Virus record (IMG/VR): IMGVR_UViG_3300045974_000990
Coordinates: 1 to 31,891 of that record
DNA: 31,891 nucleotides
From: a virus
Strand: one strand, 5' to 3'
Shown in pieces: positions 1 through 7,373 of this stretch (position 1 is the first letter of the stretch; each line of letters begins with the position of its first letter). The notes below the pieces were generated by a model that searched no databases, was not told the DNA's origin, and saw only the letters and a program-made list of their open reading frames with translations. Made by a program: the position numbers and the translations under genes.

Positions 1-534
1 GCCGAAGAGCTGCGAAGCGGCGATGCGCGGGTCTCCGGCAATGCGTGGGTCTCCGGCAATGCGCAGGTCTTCGGCAATGCGCGGGTCTCCGGCAATGCGC
101 GGGTCTCCGGCAATGCGCGGGTCTTCGGCGATGCGCGGGTCTCCGGCAATGCGCGGGTCTTCGGCGATGCGTGGGTCTCCGGCGATGCGTGGGTCTTCGG
201 CGATGCGCAGGTCTCCGGCGATGCGTGGGTCTCCGGCAATGCGCGGGTCTCCGGCAATGCGTGGGTCGAGAAGTCATGGCAATTCATCCTCGTCGGCCCC
301 ATCGGCTCCGAAGGCGTCACGGCATCCCTCTACCGGACAGCGAACGGGAAGCACGAGCTGCGGGTTGGTTGCTGGAAGGGGACGCTCGGCACCCTGTCAG
401 CGGAGGTGAAGCGTCGCCGTGAGGACTGGACCGCGGATGAGGCAACTCAGGCCGTGTGGACGGCACAGTACAAGGCACTCAATTCGCTGGGTAAGGCGAC
501 TGTCGCACGGTGGGAAACGGCGGTGACCTCATGA
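1..534 (+). CDS. Hexapeptide-repeat beta-helix protein (5' end outside window)
   Basis: The reading frame is open from base 1 to the TGA at 532-534, and the start lies upstream of the window. The visible 177 residues have two parts. First come 14 uninterrupted six-residue repeats of the form [S/F]G[N/D]A[R/W/Q]V (residues 6-89). This is the periodicity of a left-handed parallel beta-helix, with small residues at the turns and V at the inward position. A compact C-terminal domain of about 88 residues follows, beginning EKSWQFILVGPIGSEG. This pairing of hexapeptide repeats with a 'GPIGSxG...' tail domain recurs, from memory, in phage-encoded proteins of unknown function. No acyltransferase motif is visible, so I would not call it an enzyme. 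The two other forward frames over the repeat are also open but only mirror the 18-nt unit. The stop overlaps the next start (ATGA). Confidence 0.85.
   Translation, partial: AEELRSGDARVSGNAWVSGNAQVFGNARVSGNARVSGNARVFGDARVSGNARVFGDAWVSGDAWVFGDAQVSGDAWVSGNARVSGNAWVEKSWQFILVGPIGSEGVTASLYRTANGKHELRVGCWKGTLGTLSAEVKRRREDWTADEATQAVWTAQYKALNSLGKATVARWETAVTS
16..267 (+). repeat. 14 x 18-nt tandem coding repeat
   Basis: Fourteen copies of an 18-bp unit resembling tcyggcratgcgygggtc run head to tail without indels. Variation falls at a few positions: tcc/ttc (S/F), aat/gat (N/D), and cgg/tgg/cag (R/W/Q). No forward frame contains a stop, so copies could be gained or lost by slippage or recombination without breaking the protein. 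Confidence 0.95.
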
Positions 535-809
535 CCGACACTGACTGGCTCGCCGTCGTGACCGACATCACCCGCCAAGACTTCCCCCAACGGCGTACCA
601 ACTTCGTCGCTCCCGAGCGGATCACTATCGGGCGGACGATTTCACGTGACCCGGACGAGGACGAGTGGCACACGGGCGCGCTCGTGTCCGAAACCGACGA
701 CCTGTACACCCTCACCCTCGACGGGGACACGTTCCCCACGTCGTTTCCGAAGCGAACCCCGCGCGGGTACCGGATGTACAGCAAAGCAATGACAGGGAGA
801 GCGTCGTGA
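531..809 (+). CDS. Hypothetical early phage protein
   Basis: A 92-residue acidic, soluble protein (starts MTDTDWLAVVTDITRQ). I chose the ATG at 531 because it overlaps the upstream TGA as ATGA, the arrangement used throughout this operon; an in-frame ATG at 510 would overlap the upstream gene by 25 nt. No recognisable domain. The C-terminal half alternates short charged and beta-prone stretches. Its stop overlaps a GTG start for the next gene. Confidence 0.75.
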   Translation: MTDTDWLAVVTDITRQDFPQRRTNFVAPERITIGRTISRDPDEDEWHTGALVSETDDLYTLTLDGDTFPTSFPKRTPRGYRMYSKAMTGRAS

Positions 810-970
810 CCCCGTATGAGGAGGTCGTCTCCGAGTACGAGCAGGACGTACAAGACCTGCGCGACGGGTGGCGGGATGCCTGCCGCCTGTTCTTCGGTCG
901 CATCGTCCCGTGTCTCGCCGTCATGGCGATCATCGCGTACGTCTGCGGACTGATCGAGAGCATCCGATGA
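806..970 (+). CDS. Small single-pass membrane protein
   Basis: A 54-residue protein starting at a GTG that overlaps the previous TGA (GTGA). The N-terminal 25 residues are acidic (VTPYEEVVSEYEQDVQDLRD). A single hydrophobic stretch follows at about residues 31-48 (IVPCLAVMAIIAYVCGL), then a short tail (IESIR). This predicts one transmembrane helix. Function unknown. Confidence 0.65.
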   Translation: MTPYEEVVSEYEQDVQDLRDGWRDACRLFFGRIVPCLAVMAIIAYVCGLIESIR

Positions 971-1377
971 GCGTCGCTGATCTGGACGCCCTGCCCGTGG
1001 GCGCCATCGTCACAACCGGGGCGGGTCTGGCGTACACACGTCTCCCCGATGGGCGGTGGACGGCACCGTGGGCGAAAAGCATTCCCGCCCGTTGGCTGCT
1101 CGACCCCGAGCACTCCCGCCAACCGATACGGCCCCTGCGATCCTGCACGACCTGTGCCCGACCGATGAGACCGCAACACACACCACTCGCCATGCTCCCA
1201 GGCACCGTGAAAACGGGAACGGCGGGACAGTGCTCGACCTGCACCGACCGCACCACATTCCGCGATGTCGTCGCAATGCCCTGCTCGAGGTGCGGAACCC
1301 CCACACCCAGAGCGGTGCTGTGCGCCGACTGCCGGTACACGATGACCAGCCAAGAGAGGAAGCAGTGGATGACATGA
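967..1377 (+). CDS. Four-CxxC zinc-ribbon-like protein
   Basis: A 136-residue protein whose start overlaps the upstream stop (ATGA). The N-terminal half contains 'GRWTAPWAKSIPARWLL'. The C-terminal half has four CxxC knuckles in order: CTTC, CSTC, CSRC and CADC. This spacing fits two zinc-binding ribbons. A nucleic-acid or protein-binding role is possible, but there is no further evidence. ATGA overlap with the next gene suggests translational coupling. Confidence 0.7.
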   Translation: MSVADLDALPVGAIVTTGAGLAYTRLPDGRWTAPWAKSIPARWLLDPEHSRQPIRPLRSCTTCARPMRPQHTPLAMLPGTVKTGTAGQCSTCTDRTTFRDVVAMPCSRCGTPTPRAVLCADCRYTMTSQERKQWMT

Positions 1378-1574
1378 CCCGCGACGATCTGCGCACGCTC
1401 ATCGTCGCGTCCCTCAGCCCCTTGAGAGATGCCCATGAGCAGGCCATGAGCTACCCCGATTCGAACCCCCCAGCATCCCGCGACAACTGCCCGGAGTGCG
1501 GATCCTCCGACCGAGGAACTCGCCTCAGGGTCACACGCATCGACCGTTGCACAAAAGATTGGCACAACCCATGA
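1374..1574 (+). CDS. Small hypothetical protein with CPEC motif
   Basis: A 66-residue protein. The ATG at 1374 overlaps the preceding TGA, which decides the start over longer in-frame options. An N-terminal helical segment (residues 1-25) is followed by a partial zinc-ribbon (CPECGS...C near the C-terminus). Function unknown. Confidence 0.6.
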   Translation: MTRDDLRTLIVASLSPLRDAHEQAMSYPDSNPPASRDNCPECGSSDRGTRLRVTRIDRCTKDWHNP

Positions 1575-1804
1575 CCGACATGTTCGACGGCGGGTGGATC
1601 TTCACCGACGACCTGCGTGAAGCAACAGAAGCCGCGATCGGTAGCCCCGATGTGATTCGCGGTTCATGGCCTACCGCCCGCCAATGGTTCGAAGACGACA
1701 GGCAGATGTCCGGTGCTGAGGCTGACTTCATCGCCCTCGCATCACCGGAAACGATTCTGGCGCTGCTGCTCGAGCGCGACTTGCTACGCAGGGCGAATCC
1801 ATGA
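1571..1804 (+). CDS. Hypothetical early phage protein
   Basis: A 77-residue acidic protein, predicted largely helical, with Trp in the N-terminal third (MTDMFDGGWIFTDDLREA). Both ends overlap neighbours by ATGA. No recognised family. Confidence 0.65.
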   Translation: MTDMFDGGWIFTDDLREATEAAIGSPDVIRGSWPTARQWFEDDRQMSGAEADFIALASPETILALLLERDLLRRANP

Positions 1805-1905
1805 CCCGCTCCCGTCTCTGGTCGGTCCTCCTCTGGACGATCGCCGCCACCCCTGTACTCATCATCCTCACCGCTGTAACCCTCTGGGCTGCAGACGCCT
1901 ACTGA
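1801..1905 (+). CDS. 34-residue single-TM peptide
   Basis: Begins with ATGA overlap and encodes MTRSRLWSVLLWTIAATP followed by a hydrophobic run to AADAY. The basic N-terminus and single hydrophobic helix predict a membrane peptide with the N-terminus inside. Too short for homology-based assignment; it is supported by operon packing and composition. Confidence 0.5.
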   Translation: MTRSRLWSVLLWTIAATPVLIILTAVTLWAADAY

Positions 1906-1921
1906 ACGGACAACACGCATC

Positions 1922-2029
1922 ATGACCGACATTTACGGGTACGACGGCGGCGACCCCAAGACTCCCGACTACATGGACTGGCTACTCGAACAGGCCGACG
2001 ACGTGCGCGACCAGGTGGTGTTCTCGTGA
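1922..2029 (+). CDS. 35-residue acidic peptide
   Basis: ATG at 1922, encoding MTDIYGYDGGDPKTPDYMDW plus an acidic helix, and ending in a TGA that overlaps the GTG of the nuclease gene. This is one of only two early-region junctions with a gap (16 nt) instead of an overlap. Function unknown. Confidence 0.5.
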   Translation: MTDIYGYDGGDPKTPDYMDWLLEQADDVRDQVVFS

Positions 2030-3003
2030 GCTACCGAATCCTCACCGCGACCGCGAACACACCCGGATGGCTCCGGGCGCGCAAGCAGGGCATCGGCGCA
2101 TCCGAAGCCGCCGCGATCCTCGGCGACACCAGCTGGGGCACACCGTTGACCATCTGGCAGCAGAAGACCTCCGACGAGATCGTGGACATCGGCACCGAAC
2201 GGATGGAGTGGGGCCACAGGCTCGAAGGTCCCGTCCTCGCAGCCGTAGCAGAGGATCATCCCGAGCTCGGCAAAGTCCTCCCCGCTGAGGGGCTGCTGCA
2301 GTCCGTCGAGCACCCGTGGCTCCTCGGCACGTTGGACGCGATGATCGACTCCCCCATCTACGGTGTCGTGCCGCTCGAGGTGAAGAACGTGTCCGCGTTC
2401 GAGGAGAAGAACTGGTTCGACCGAGACGGGATGATCAGCGTCCCCCCGAAATACACCGTCCAAGTCCGCCAGCAAGCATTCATCCGCGACGACGCACCAG
2501 GCGGCTACGTCGCTGTCCTGTTCGACGGGAACCACCTCGAGGTGCTGTGGGTCGCCCGGTCCCAAGACTTCATCGACAACCACCTCCTCGGCACCCTCAA
2601 GGACTTCTGGCAGATCAACGTGGAAGGAGGTGTGGTACCCGACCCGATCATGGGCGACGACCTCGCAGCGCTATGGCCCATCGACCCCGTGGAGACCGTC
2701 GAAGCGGACGAAACGTTCCTCGAAATGCGGGAACGGTGGATCGACGCGAAGGGGCGCGAGTCGCAGGTCAAGAAGGACATCGAGACGCTCAAGTTCTACT
2801 TCGGCGTGTACTTCGAGACTGCCGCTCTGGCCGTCGACGGCGAGGGAAAACCCGTCATGAAGATGGGTTCCCGCAAAGGCGCCCACCGCGTCTCAGTCGC
2901 CACCCACGACACCCACCACCCGACGTGCAACGAGTGCGTCACCCAAGACAACACCTCACGCAGCCCATCAGCTGTCATCCCGAAAGAAGGAACCCCCGCA
3001 TGA
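2026..3003 (+). CDS. YqaJ-family viral recombinase (lambda Exo-like exonuclease)
   Basis: A 325-residue protein of the PD-(D/E)xK fold. Family landmarks visible: GASEAAAILG (residues 24-33), WGHRLEGPV with the first acidic residue E67, GTLDAMID with D104, PLEVKN with the catalytic E118-x-K120, and VQVRQQAFI with the conserved Gln. YqaJ/lambda-Exo enzymes digest one strand of double-stranded DNA 5'-3' to give 3' tails for single-strand annealing or replication-linked recombination. Starts at GTG overlapping the previous TGA. The next gene is a P-loop NTPase and the one after that a small nuclease, so these three form a recombination module. The C-terminal ~60 residues are poorly conserved-looking and low in motif content. 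Confidence 0.92.
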   Translation: MSYRILTATANTPGWLRARKQGIGASEAAAILGDTSWGTPLTIWQQKTSDEIVDIGTERMEWGHRLEGPVLAAVAEDHPELGKVLPAEGLLQSVEHPWLLGTLDAMIDSPIYGVVPLEVKNVSAFEEKNWFDRDGMISVPPKYTVQVRQQAFIRDDAPGGYVAVLFDGNHLEVLWVARSQDFIDNHLLGTLKDFWQINVEGGVVPDPIMGDDLAALWPIDPVETVEADETFLEMRERWIDAKGRESQVKKDIETLKFYFGVYFETAALAVDGEGKPVMKMGSRKGAHRVSVATHDTHHPTCNECVTQDNTSRSPSAVIPKEGTPA

Positions 3004-3956
3004 CGATCAGAACCTCGAAGCCGACCGGCAAACCGTCCTGGCCGATCACTCTCCTCGCCGGCGCGGAGAAGACCGGGAAGTCGTGGGCCGCCGCGCAGGC
3101 CGCCGCGTCGCCGCTCATCGCCCGCACCTACTGGCTCGGCATCGGGGAGGACCGTCCCGACGAGTACGGACTCATCGCCGACTTCGACATCATCGAACAC
3201 GACGGCACCTACCGCGAGATCCTCCGCAACGTCACCGAAGTCGCCGGGGAACCTCCCGTGAAGGACGAAACGGTGCTCCTCGTCGTCGACTCGATGACCC
3301 GCCTGTGGGACCTCATCAAGGACAACGCCCAGGCCACCGCAAACGCTCGAGCCCGCGCCGCAGCGACCCGCTACAACAAGTCGCAGCCCGAGGGTGACTC
3401 ACCCATCAGCATGGACCTCTGGAACGCGGCCAAGGGGCAGTGGAACCACGTCATGGACGCCATCCGCGCCCACCGCGGCCCCGTCATCCTCACCGCCCGC
3501 CTCGACACCGTGACGGTCATGGGCGACGACGGGAAGCCGACGAAGCAGAAGCAGGAGAAGGTCTCCGCAGAGAAGTCGCTCCCCTTCGACGTGGGCGCCG
3601 TGATCGAAATGCCAGTCCGCGGTGAGGCGTACATCACCGGCGTCCGATCGGTGAAGCTGCAACTCCCCGAACGGCTCCTCGTCAAGGACTTCACCATCGA
3701 CGGGCTGTGGCGGAAGCTCGGCCTCCACGAAGTCGAGATCGGCGAGCGAGTGCACGACGCCCCCAAGGTCGACGTGGTCGAGGACACCCCTGCGGAGACC
3801 CGCGACTGGCTTGAGGAGTCGGAGAAGCTCACCGGTTGGACCGAACTCAACCGCCTTGTCGCTGCAGCGATCGCGTTGAAGGTCGACGCGGAGACTGTGG
3901 CTGCGATCCGATACCGCCGCGACCAGATGACGAAGCCCGAATCGAGCGCAGCATGA
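3000..3956 (+). CDS. Phage P-loop NTPase (AAA_24/Sak4-like, RecA-fold)
   Basis: A 318-residue protein with Walker A GAEKTGKS (residues 21-28) and Walker B VLLVVDSMT (92-100). The central section (FDVGAVIEMPVR) matches the layout of phage ATP-binding proteins paired with YqaJ nucleases. RecA-like members such as Sak4 assist single-strand annealing recombination; whether this one binds ssDNA is inference. The ATG at 3000 overlaps the YqaJ stop (ATGA). The C-terminus (TPAETRDWLEESEKL...) is helical and might mediate partner contacts. Confidence 0.88.
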   Translation: MTIRTSKPTGKPSWPITLLAGAEKTGKSWAAAQAAASPLIARTYWLGIGEDRPDEYGLIADFDIIEHDGTYREILRNVTEVAGEPPVKDETVLLVVDSMTRLWDLIKDNAQATANARARAAATRYNKSQPEGDSPISMDLWNAAKGQWNHVMDAIRAHRGPVILTARLDTVTVMGDDGKPTKQKQEKVSAEKSLPFDVGAVIEMPVRGEAYITGVRSVKLQLPERLLVKDFTIDGLWRKLGLHEVEIGERVHDAPKVDVVEDTPAETRDWLEESEKLTGWTELNRLVAAAIALKVDAETVAAIRYRRDQMTKPESSAA

Positions 3957-4321
3957 CCCGCTCGCGCAGTTCCGCGAGGGCAGCCGGCCAGCGCTTCGAG
4001 CGTCTCCTGGCCGATCATCTCCGCGTCGAGCTCGGCAACGAGTTCATCGACATCCGCCCGAAGAACGGCCGCAACGACCGCGGAGACATCGGCGGGGTAC
4101 GTCACCACGGCCACGCGATCGTCATCGAGGCGAAGGACTACGGCGGGCGGATGCTCCCCGGGTCTTGGGTTGCTGAGGCTGAGGTGGAACGCGGCAACGA
4201 TGACGCCCTCGCAGGTGTCGTCGTCATCAAACGCCGCGGGACCACCAAGCCCGGCGAGCAGTACGTGCTCATGACCATGGACGACTTCACCGCGCTGCTC
4301 ACGCTGGAGCGTGCGTCGTGA
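3953..4321 (+). CDS. Small PD-(D/E)xK nuclease (RecB/Holliday-junction-resolvase-like)
   Basis: A 122-residue protein with a compact nuclease core: an early Glu in GQRFERLLADHL, NDRGDIGGV with D45, and AIVIEAKDY with E59-x-K61. This spacing is that of archaeal Hjc / RecB-type restriction-fold resolvases. It follows the YqaJ and ATPase genes with an ATGA overlap, consistent with processing of recombination or replication intermediates. The exact substrate cannot be told from sequence. Its TGA overlaps the GTG of the next gene. Confidence 0.75.
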   Translation: MTRSRSSARAAGQRFERLLADHLRVELGNEFIDIRPKNGRNDRGDIGGVRHHGHAIVIEAKDYGGRMLPGSWVAEAEVERGNDDALAGVVVIKRRGTTKPGEQYVLMTMDDFTALLTLERAS

Positions 4322-4566
4322 CGATCTTCACTCTCAAGGGTCCCGGACTTCTGGCTGCGATCACACGACTGGGTTGCACCGTCCATGTTGACGAGTTCGT
4401 GTTCGCGACGGCTTACACGGTCACACGTGGCAACGACATGCGGAACACGGTCGCCACATTCGATTTGTGCCCGGATGGTGCGTTCCGGTTCGGAACGGTG
4501 CACGGGATCGAGTGCACCAGTTGGCACGAATTCGACATTGAGCTACAGGAAGCCGTGCGCACATGA
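4318..4566 (+). CDS. Hypothetical early phage protein
   Basis: An 82-residue protein from a GTG overlapping the previous stop (GTGA). It contains alternating beta-like segments and two well-separated Cys residues, ending in an acidic helix (WHEFDIELQEAV). No family recognised. The next gene overlaps by ATGA. Confidence 0.7.
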   Translation: MTIFTLKGPGLLAAITRLGCTVHVDEFVFATAYTVTRGNDMRNTVATFDLCPDGAFRFGTVHGIECTSWHEFDIELQEAVRT

Positions 4567-4724
4567 CCACCCAGGCGCAACGCGCTGCGGAGAAACGCCG
4601 CCTCGCCGGCCTCCCCGCCTTCACCTGCCCGAACTGCGGCGCTCTCGCCGCCCACTGGATCCCCGACTCCCTCACCGGTCCCGGCTACTACACCTGCACC
4701 CCGACAGAAAGCAGCGCAGCATGA
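4563..4724 (+). CDS. Small CPNC-motif protein
   Basis: A 53-residue protein with a basic N-terminus (MTTQAQRAAEKRRLAGLP) and a CPNCGALAAHW knuckle plus one more Cys (YYTC). Possibly a minimal metal-binding or nucleic-acid-binding peptide. ATGA overlaps at both ends support it as a gene. Confidence 0.6.
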   Translation: MTTQAQRAAEKRRLAGLPAFTCPNCGALAAHWIPDSLTGPGYYTCTPTESSAA

Positions 4725-4930
4725 CCACAGCAACCCTCGAGCGCACCGGGTACGCCCGGCCCTCGATCAACTGGAACGGCCTCACCGTCACCGATCTTTT
4801 TTGTGGCGCGGGCATTGCTCGCGGGCGCCGCATCGAAGAGGTCAACTTCCTCGATCGCGATCTGGTAATGCACCACATTGACGGGACGACCAATCCTGTA
4901 ATCGACAGTCGGTATCGAGTGGCAGCCTGA
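4721..4930 (+). pseudogene. Truncated DNA cytosine-5 methyltransferase (N-terminal stub)
   Basis: The 69-codon frame starts MTTATLERTGYARP and continues LTVTDLFCGAGI. The last part is the S-adenosylmethionine-binding motif I (DLFCGAG) of cytosine-5 DNA methyltransferases, preceded by the usual strand. A full enzyme is normally above 300 residues and needs motif IV (PCQ) and motif VIII; neither is present here or in any forward frame nearby. After GAGI the sequence becomes unrelated (ARGRRIEEVNFLDRD...). A 7-bp direct repeat (CGCGGGC at 4807-4813 and 4820-4826) sits at the change point and could mark a deletion junction. The frame still opens with ATGA overlap and ends in TGATG with the next gene, so it may be kept for translational coupling. 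Methyltransferase activity is not expected. Confidence 0.7.
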
Positions 4931-5631
4931 TGGGCCGCGAGAGAGCGTCGATCAACATCGACATATGGGGTGACGCGGACTTCCGTTCACTCACCGACCG
5001 GGCACAGAGCCTGTACTTCAAGCTCATGTCCCACCCGAAGCTGGACTACTGCGGGGTGGTCGAGTTCCACCCGGGCCGACTCGCAGCAATGTCGAGGGAG
5101 CAGACCGCCGATCAGGTGATCATCGCCGCTCAGGAGCTGTCTGACAGCTTCTACTGCGTCTTCGACCAGTCCACCGATGAGGTGATGGTTCGCGGGTTCC
5201 TCAGGCATGACGGGGTGCTTCAACAGCCACGCCTGGCGGTGTCTGCGGCGAAAGCTTATGCGGCGATCGCGTCGAACAAAATTCGCGCGGTCGTGGTGCA
5301 TGAGGTCCTCCGATTCAAGAAGGAAAACCCGGATCTCGCAGCGTGGGAGAAGCCCCAGATGAAGACCCTCATCAAGCAGGAATCGGTCTCTGTGAAGGAC
5401 ACGGTGACCGAGCTTGAGTGGGCCGGATTCCTCGGCTACGGGCAAGGCTACGGGCAACGCTCAGACGAAACGTTGCCCGAGCTTACGACCGGGCCTACTA
5501 CAGCTACTACTACATCTACAACTACAGCTACCTCTAAAGAGGGGGTTCGCGATCGGTCAAGTTATGCACAGGGCCTCAGCGGAGCCTCTCCGATCGATGG
5601 AAGAAGCGACCGGTTGGAGGTGGCGTCATGA
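4930..5631 (+). CDS. Replication-initiator-like protein
   Basis: A 233-residue protein starting MGRERASINIDIWGDADF. The N-terminal ~110 residues (FRSLTDRAQSLYFKLMSHP..., HPGRLAAMS, GFLRHDGVLQQP) resemble the winged-helix region of phage replication initiators or replisome organisers common in actinophages. The central region is helical and basic. Residues about 187-202 are Thr/Ser low-complexity (TTGPTTATTTSTTTATSK), encoded by a repetitive CTA/ACT tract. This is the natural place for an internal origin, as in lambda O, but that is inference. Neighbours are recombination genes and an HTH gene. No helicase or helicase-loader motif was seen next to it. Confidence 0.7.
   Translation: MGRERASINIDIWGDADFRSLTDRAQSLYFKLMSHPKLDYCGVVEFHPGRLAAMSREQTADQVIIAAQELSDSFYCVFDQSTDEVMVRGFLRHDGVLQQPRLAVSAAKAYAAIASNKIRAVVVHEVLRFKKENPDLAAWEKPQMKTLIKQESVSVKDTVTELEWAGFLGYGQGYGQRSDETLPELTTGPTTATTTSTTTATSKEGVRDRSSYAQGLSGASPIDGRSDRLEVAS
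5495..5542 (+). repeat. ACT/CTA-rich repeat tract in initiator gene (candidate origin)
   Basis: An 11-bp direct repeat ACTACAGCTAC occurs at 5497-5507 and 5521-5531, separated by more CTAC/ACT units. It is followed by the inverted repeat CCTCT-aa-AGAGG (5531-5542). The tract is clearly lower in GC than its surroundings. Repeats inside an initiator gene are typical of phage origins, but no initiator-binding data exist here. Confidence 0.4.
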
Positions 5632-6089
5632 CGAAGCTGTGCGAGTGCGGGTGCGGGTTCGCCCCGAACACGGGGAAGAGATTCCTTCCCGGACACAACA
5701 AGGCGGCCGGCCCCGCGGGGAACACGATCAAGCCGGCGGGGATGACGTACGCCAGGGCGTTCGAGATCGCGCTGGCTGCCGATGCTCTCTCGAAGTCAAA
5801 GCCGAAGCGGCCGAGGCCTGAGCGTCGCCGCCCACCGGTGGAGGTGTTCGAGGAGGGCACCGTGACCATCCTCAAGGCGAACAACACGACGCGGGTGAAC
5901 TCGGGGCGCCGCAATGGTTCCCGTGTTCCGAAGGAGATTCACGATCGCATCCGGGCGATGAACGTGCAGGGGTTGTCGATTGCGGAGATCGCGATTCGGG
6001 CGGGTGTGTCGTCTCGGACGGTCATCCGTCATCGCGCGGCGTTGGTTTCTCAGATCACTCATTCACCACTACAGGAAGAAGCATCATGA
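5628..6089 (+). CDS. Helix-turn-helix DNA-binding protein with N-terminal Cys cluster
   Basis: A 153-residue protein. The N-terminus has a C-E-C-G-C cluster and a conserved-looking RFLPGHNKAA segment seen in small phage proteins. The C-terminal 45 residues form a clear resolvase/homeodomain-like helix-turn-helix (IRAMNVQGLSIAEIAIRAG then VSSRTVIRHRAAL). The middle is basic and Pro/Arg-rich. Likely a DNA-binding regulator or replication accessory; the target is unknown. ATGA overlap with the initiator gene upstream and with the next gene. Confidence 0.72.
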   Translation: MTKLCECGCGFAPNTGKRFLPGHNKAAGPAGNTIKPAGMTYARAFEIALAADALSKSKPKRPRPERRRPPVEVFEEGTVTILKANNTTRVNSGRRNGSRVPKEIHDRIRAMNVQGLSIAEIAIRAGVSSRTVIRHRAALVSQITHSPLQEEAS

Positions 6090-6355
6090 CCGACATGACA
6101 CCCAAGACCGAGACGACCGAGGCTGAGAAGGTCGCGGCGATCGCACGGTTCGGATTCGACAAGGAGCCGTGGGTGGTCCACGTCAAGGGCCCGGACGATG
6201 TTCTGCCGGCGGACGGGATGCTCGACGCGATTAGGCAGGCCCACGCGATCAACGAGGAAGCGGTCGGCCCTGACGGATACTACGGGCTCGCTACCGTGGA
6301 TCGCCCGTTCATGACGTACGTGTGGGCTGTTCCCACGAAGGAGTCGTGGCTCTGA
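6086..6355 (+). CDS. Hypothetical early phage protein
   Basis: An 89-residue acidic protein (MTDMTPKTETTEAEKVAAIA) with a compact alpha/beta-looking C-terminal half rich in aromatic residues (YYGLATVDRPFMTYVW). No recognised family. The start overlaps the preceding stop (ATGA) and the end overlaps the next start (TGATG). Confidence 0.7.
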   Translation: MTDMTPKTETTEAEKVAAIARFGFDKEPWVVHVKGPDDVLPADGMLDAIRQAHAINEEAVGPDGYYGLATVDRPFMTYVWAVPTKESWL

Positions 6356-6999
6356 TGGGCGAGCTAACTGACCCGACCAACACCGACCTGATCGCGGATG
6401 TCAAAGGCTTCCGAAAGTTCATGTCGGCGGCAAAGGTTCCGCTTGCCAACTCTGAGATATGGGCCAACCGTCTCGTGGGGCAACTGGCTGCTGCTCTCGA
6501 ACAGGCTGGCAAGGAACTAGCCGAAGCGCGAGAACTGATCGAGACCGACGCAGAAGCTCGTCAGAAGATTCATCGTCACTACCTCTCGAAACTTGCCGAG
6601 CAGGCCGCGACCATCGAAGCGGTGAAGGCACTGCGGAATGAGTGGTTCGCCGCGCTCGATTCCCGGACTCACGAGGTCTTCCTCGAAGACGTGCTTGACG
6701 CACTCGACGGCGCACTCTCCACACCCGCCACCGAAGCCGCTGACGTGGACGCGCAGACGATTCGCCAGTTCCGCGATGATGGTGTGTGGCGTGACGGGAC
6801 CGGCAACATGTGGGTGCGATTCGACCCCGACGCTGCGACCCGGATCTGGGCTGACGTGTTGCGAGAAGTGGCCACCGATGCCGTGAAGCTCGACCCCGAA
6901 CCCGAGGATGACCATTACGTCTCCCGGTTCCGTGACAACCCCCGCGCGCACAACGGATTCAACGACGCCGCCAAGTTGCCCGAGAAAGGTGAGAACTGA
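6355..6999 (+). CDS. Hypothetical protein with central coiled coil
   Basis: A 214-residue protein. I chose the ATG at 6355 (TGATG with the previous gene) over an in-frame ATG at 6322. Residues about 45-110 are a long charged helix with heptad character (LAAALEQAGKELAEARELIE and following), suggesting a coiled coil. The C-terminal third has a WRDGTGNMWVRFDPD segment typical of small beta-rich phage proteins. Function unknown. Confidence 0.7.
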   Translation: MGELTDPTNTDLIADVKGFRKFMSAAKVPLANSEIWANRLVGQLAAALEQAGKELAEARELIETDAEARQKIHRHYLSKLAEQAATIEAVKALRNEWFAALDSRTHEVFLEDVLDALDGALSTPATEAADVDAQTIRQFRDDGVWRDGTGNMWVRFDPDAATRIWADVLREVATDAVKLDPEPEDDHYVSRFRDNPRAHNGFNDAAKLPEKGEN

Positions 7000-7373
7000 T
7001 GAACACCACGAACACCATCTCGACTGCCGAAGCCGCCCACGATCTGCCGGACGGTCAGTGGATCGTAGACGCGGAAGGTGGTAGCTACTGCCTGATCGAC
7101 ACGCATCTGGGCTTCCCTCAACGCATGGCTATGCACGGGCGCCACTGCAAGTCGCTTGAATCACTCGCCTACCCACTCGGCCTTGCCGACTTCATTGGCG
7201 AGTGCGAGCACCGTTGGGGTTCTCACGAGATGGGGCACTGTGTGCGCTGCGGTGTGATCATCGCGACACCCAGGCCGATGTTCTTCGATGAGGCACAACG
7301 TGAACTGTTCCACGCCGCGGCTCTCGCAAATGATGCCTACGATGCACGCAAGAAAGCCGAGTCCAATGACTGA
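6999..7373 (+). CDS. Hypothetical protein with Cys/His metal-site motif
   Basis: A 124-residue protein. The middle contains CEHRWGSHEMGHCVRCGV, a CxH...CxxC arrangement like a treble-clef or zinc-ribbon found in small phage proteins. The N-terminal half is a beta-type domain and the C-terminus is helical. TGATG overlap with the previous gene; the stop lies 5 nt inside the next gene. Confidence 0.7.
   Translation: MNTTNTISTAEAAHDLPDGQWIVDAEGGSYCLIDTHLGFPQRMAMHGRHCKSLESLAYPLGLADFIGECEHRWGSHEMGHCVRCGVIIATPRPMFFDEAQRELFHAAALANDAYDARKKAESND

Noticed and set aside
23-422. Two overlapping ORFs (MRGSPAMRGSPA... and MGLRQCAGLRQC...) across the repeat array
   Set aside because: They are alternative-frame readings of the 18-nt repeat. 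The frame open from base 1 gives the S/F-G-N/D-A-x-V beta-helix repeat, continues into a plausible domain and ends in an ATGA overlap with the next gene.
2316-3956. Extended 546-codon version of the P-loop NTPase
   Set aside because: The first 228 codons are an Arg/Pro-rich shadow of the YqaJ gene. The real start at 3000 has the ATGA overlap and lies 20 residues before Walker A.
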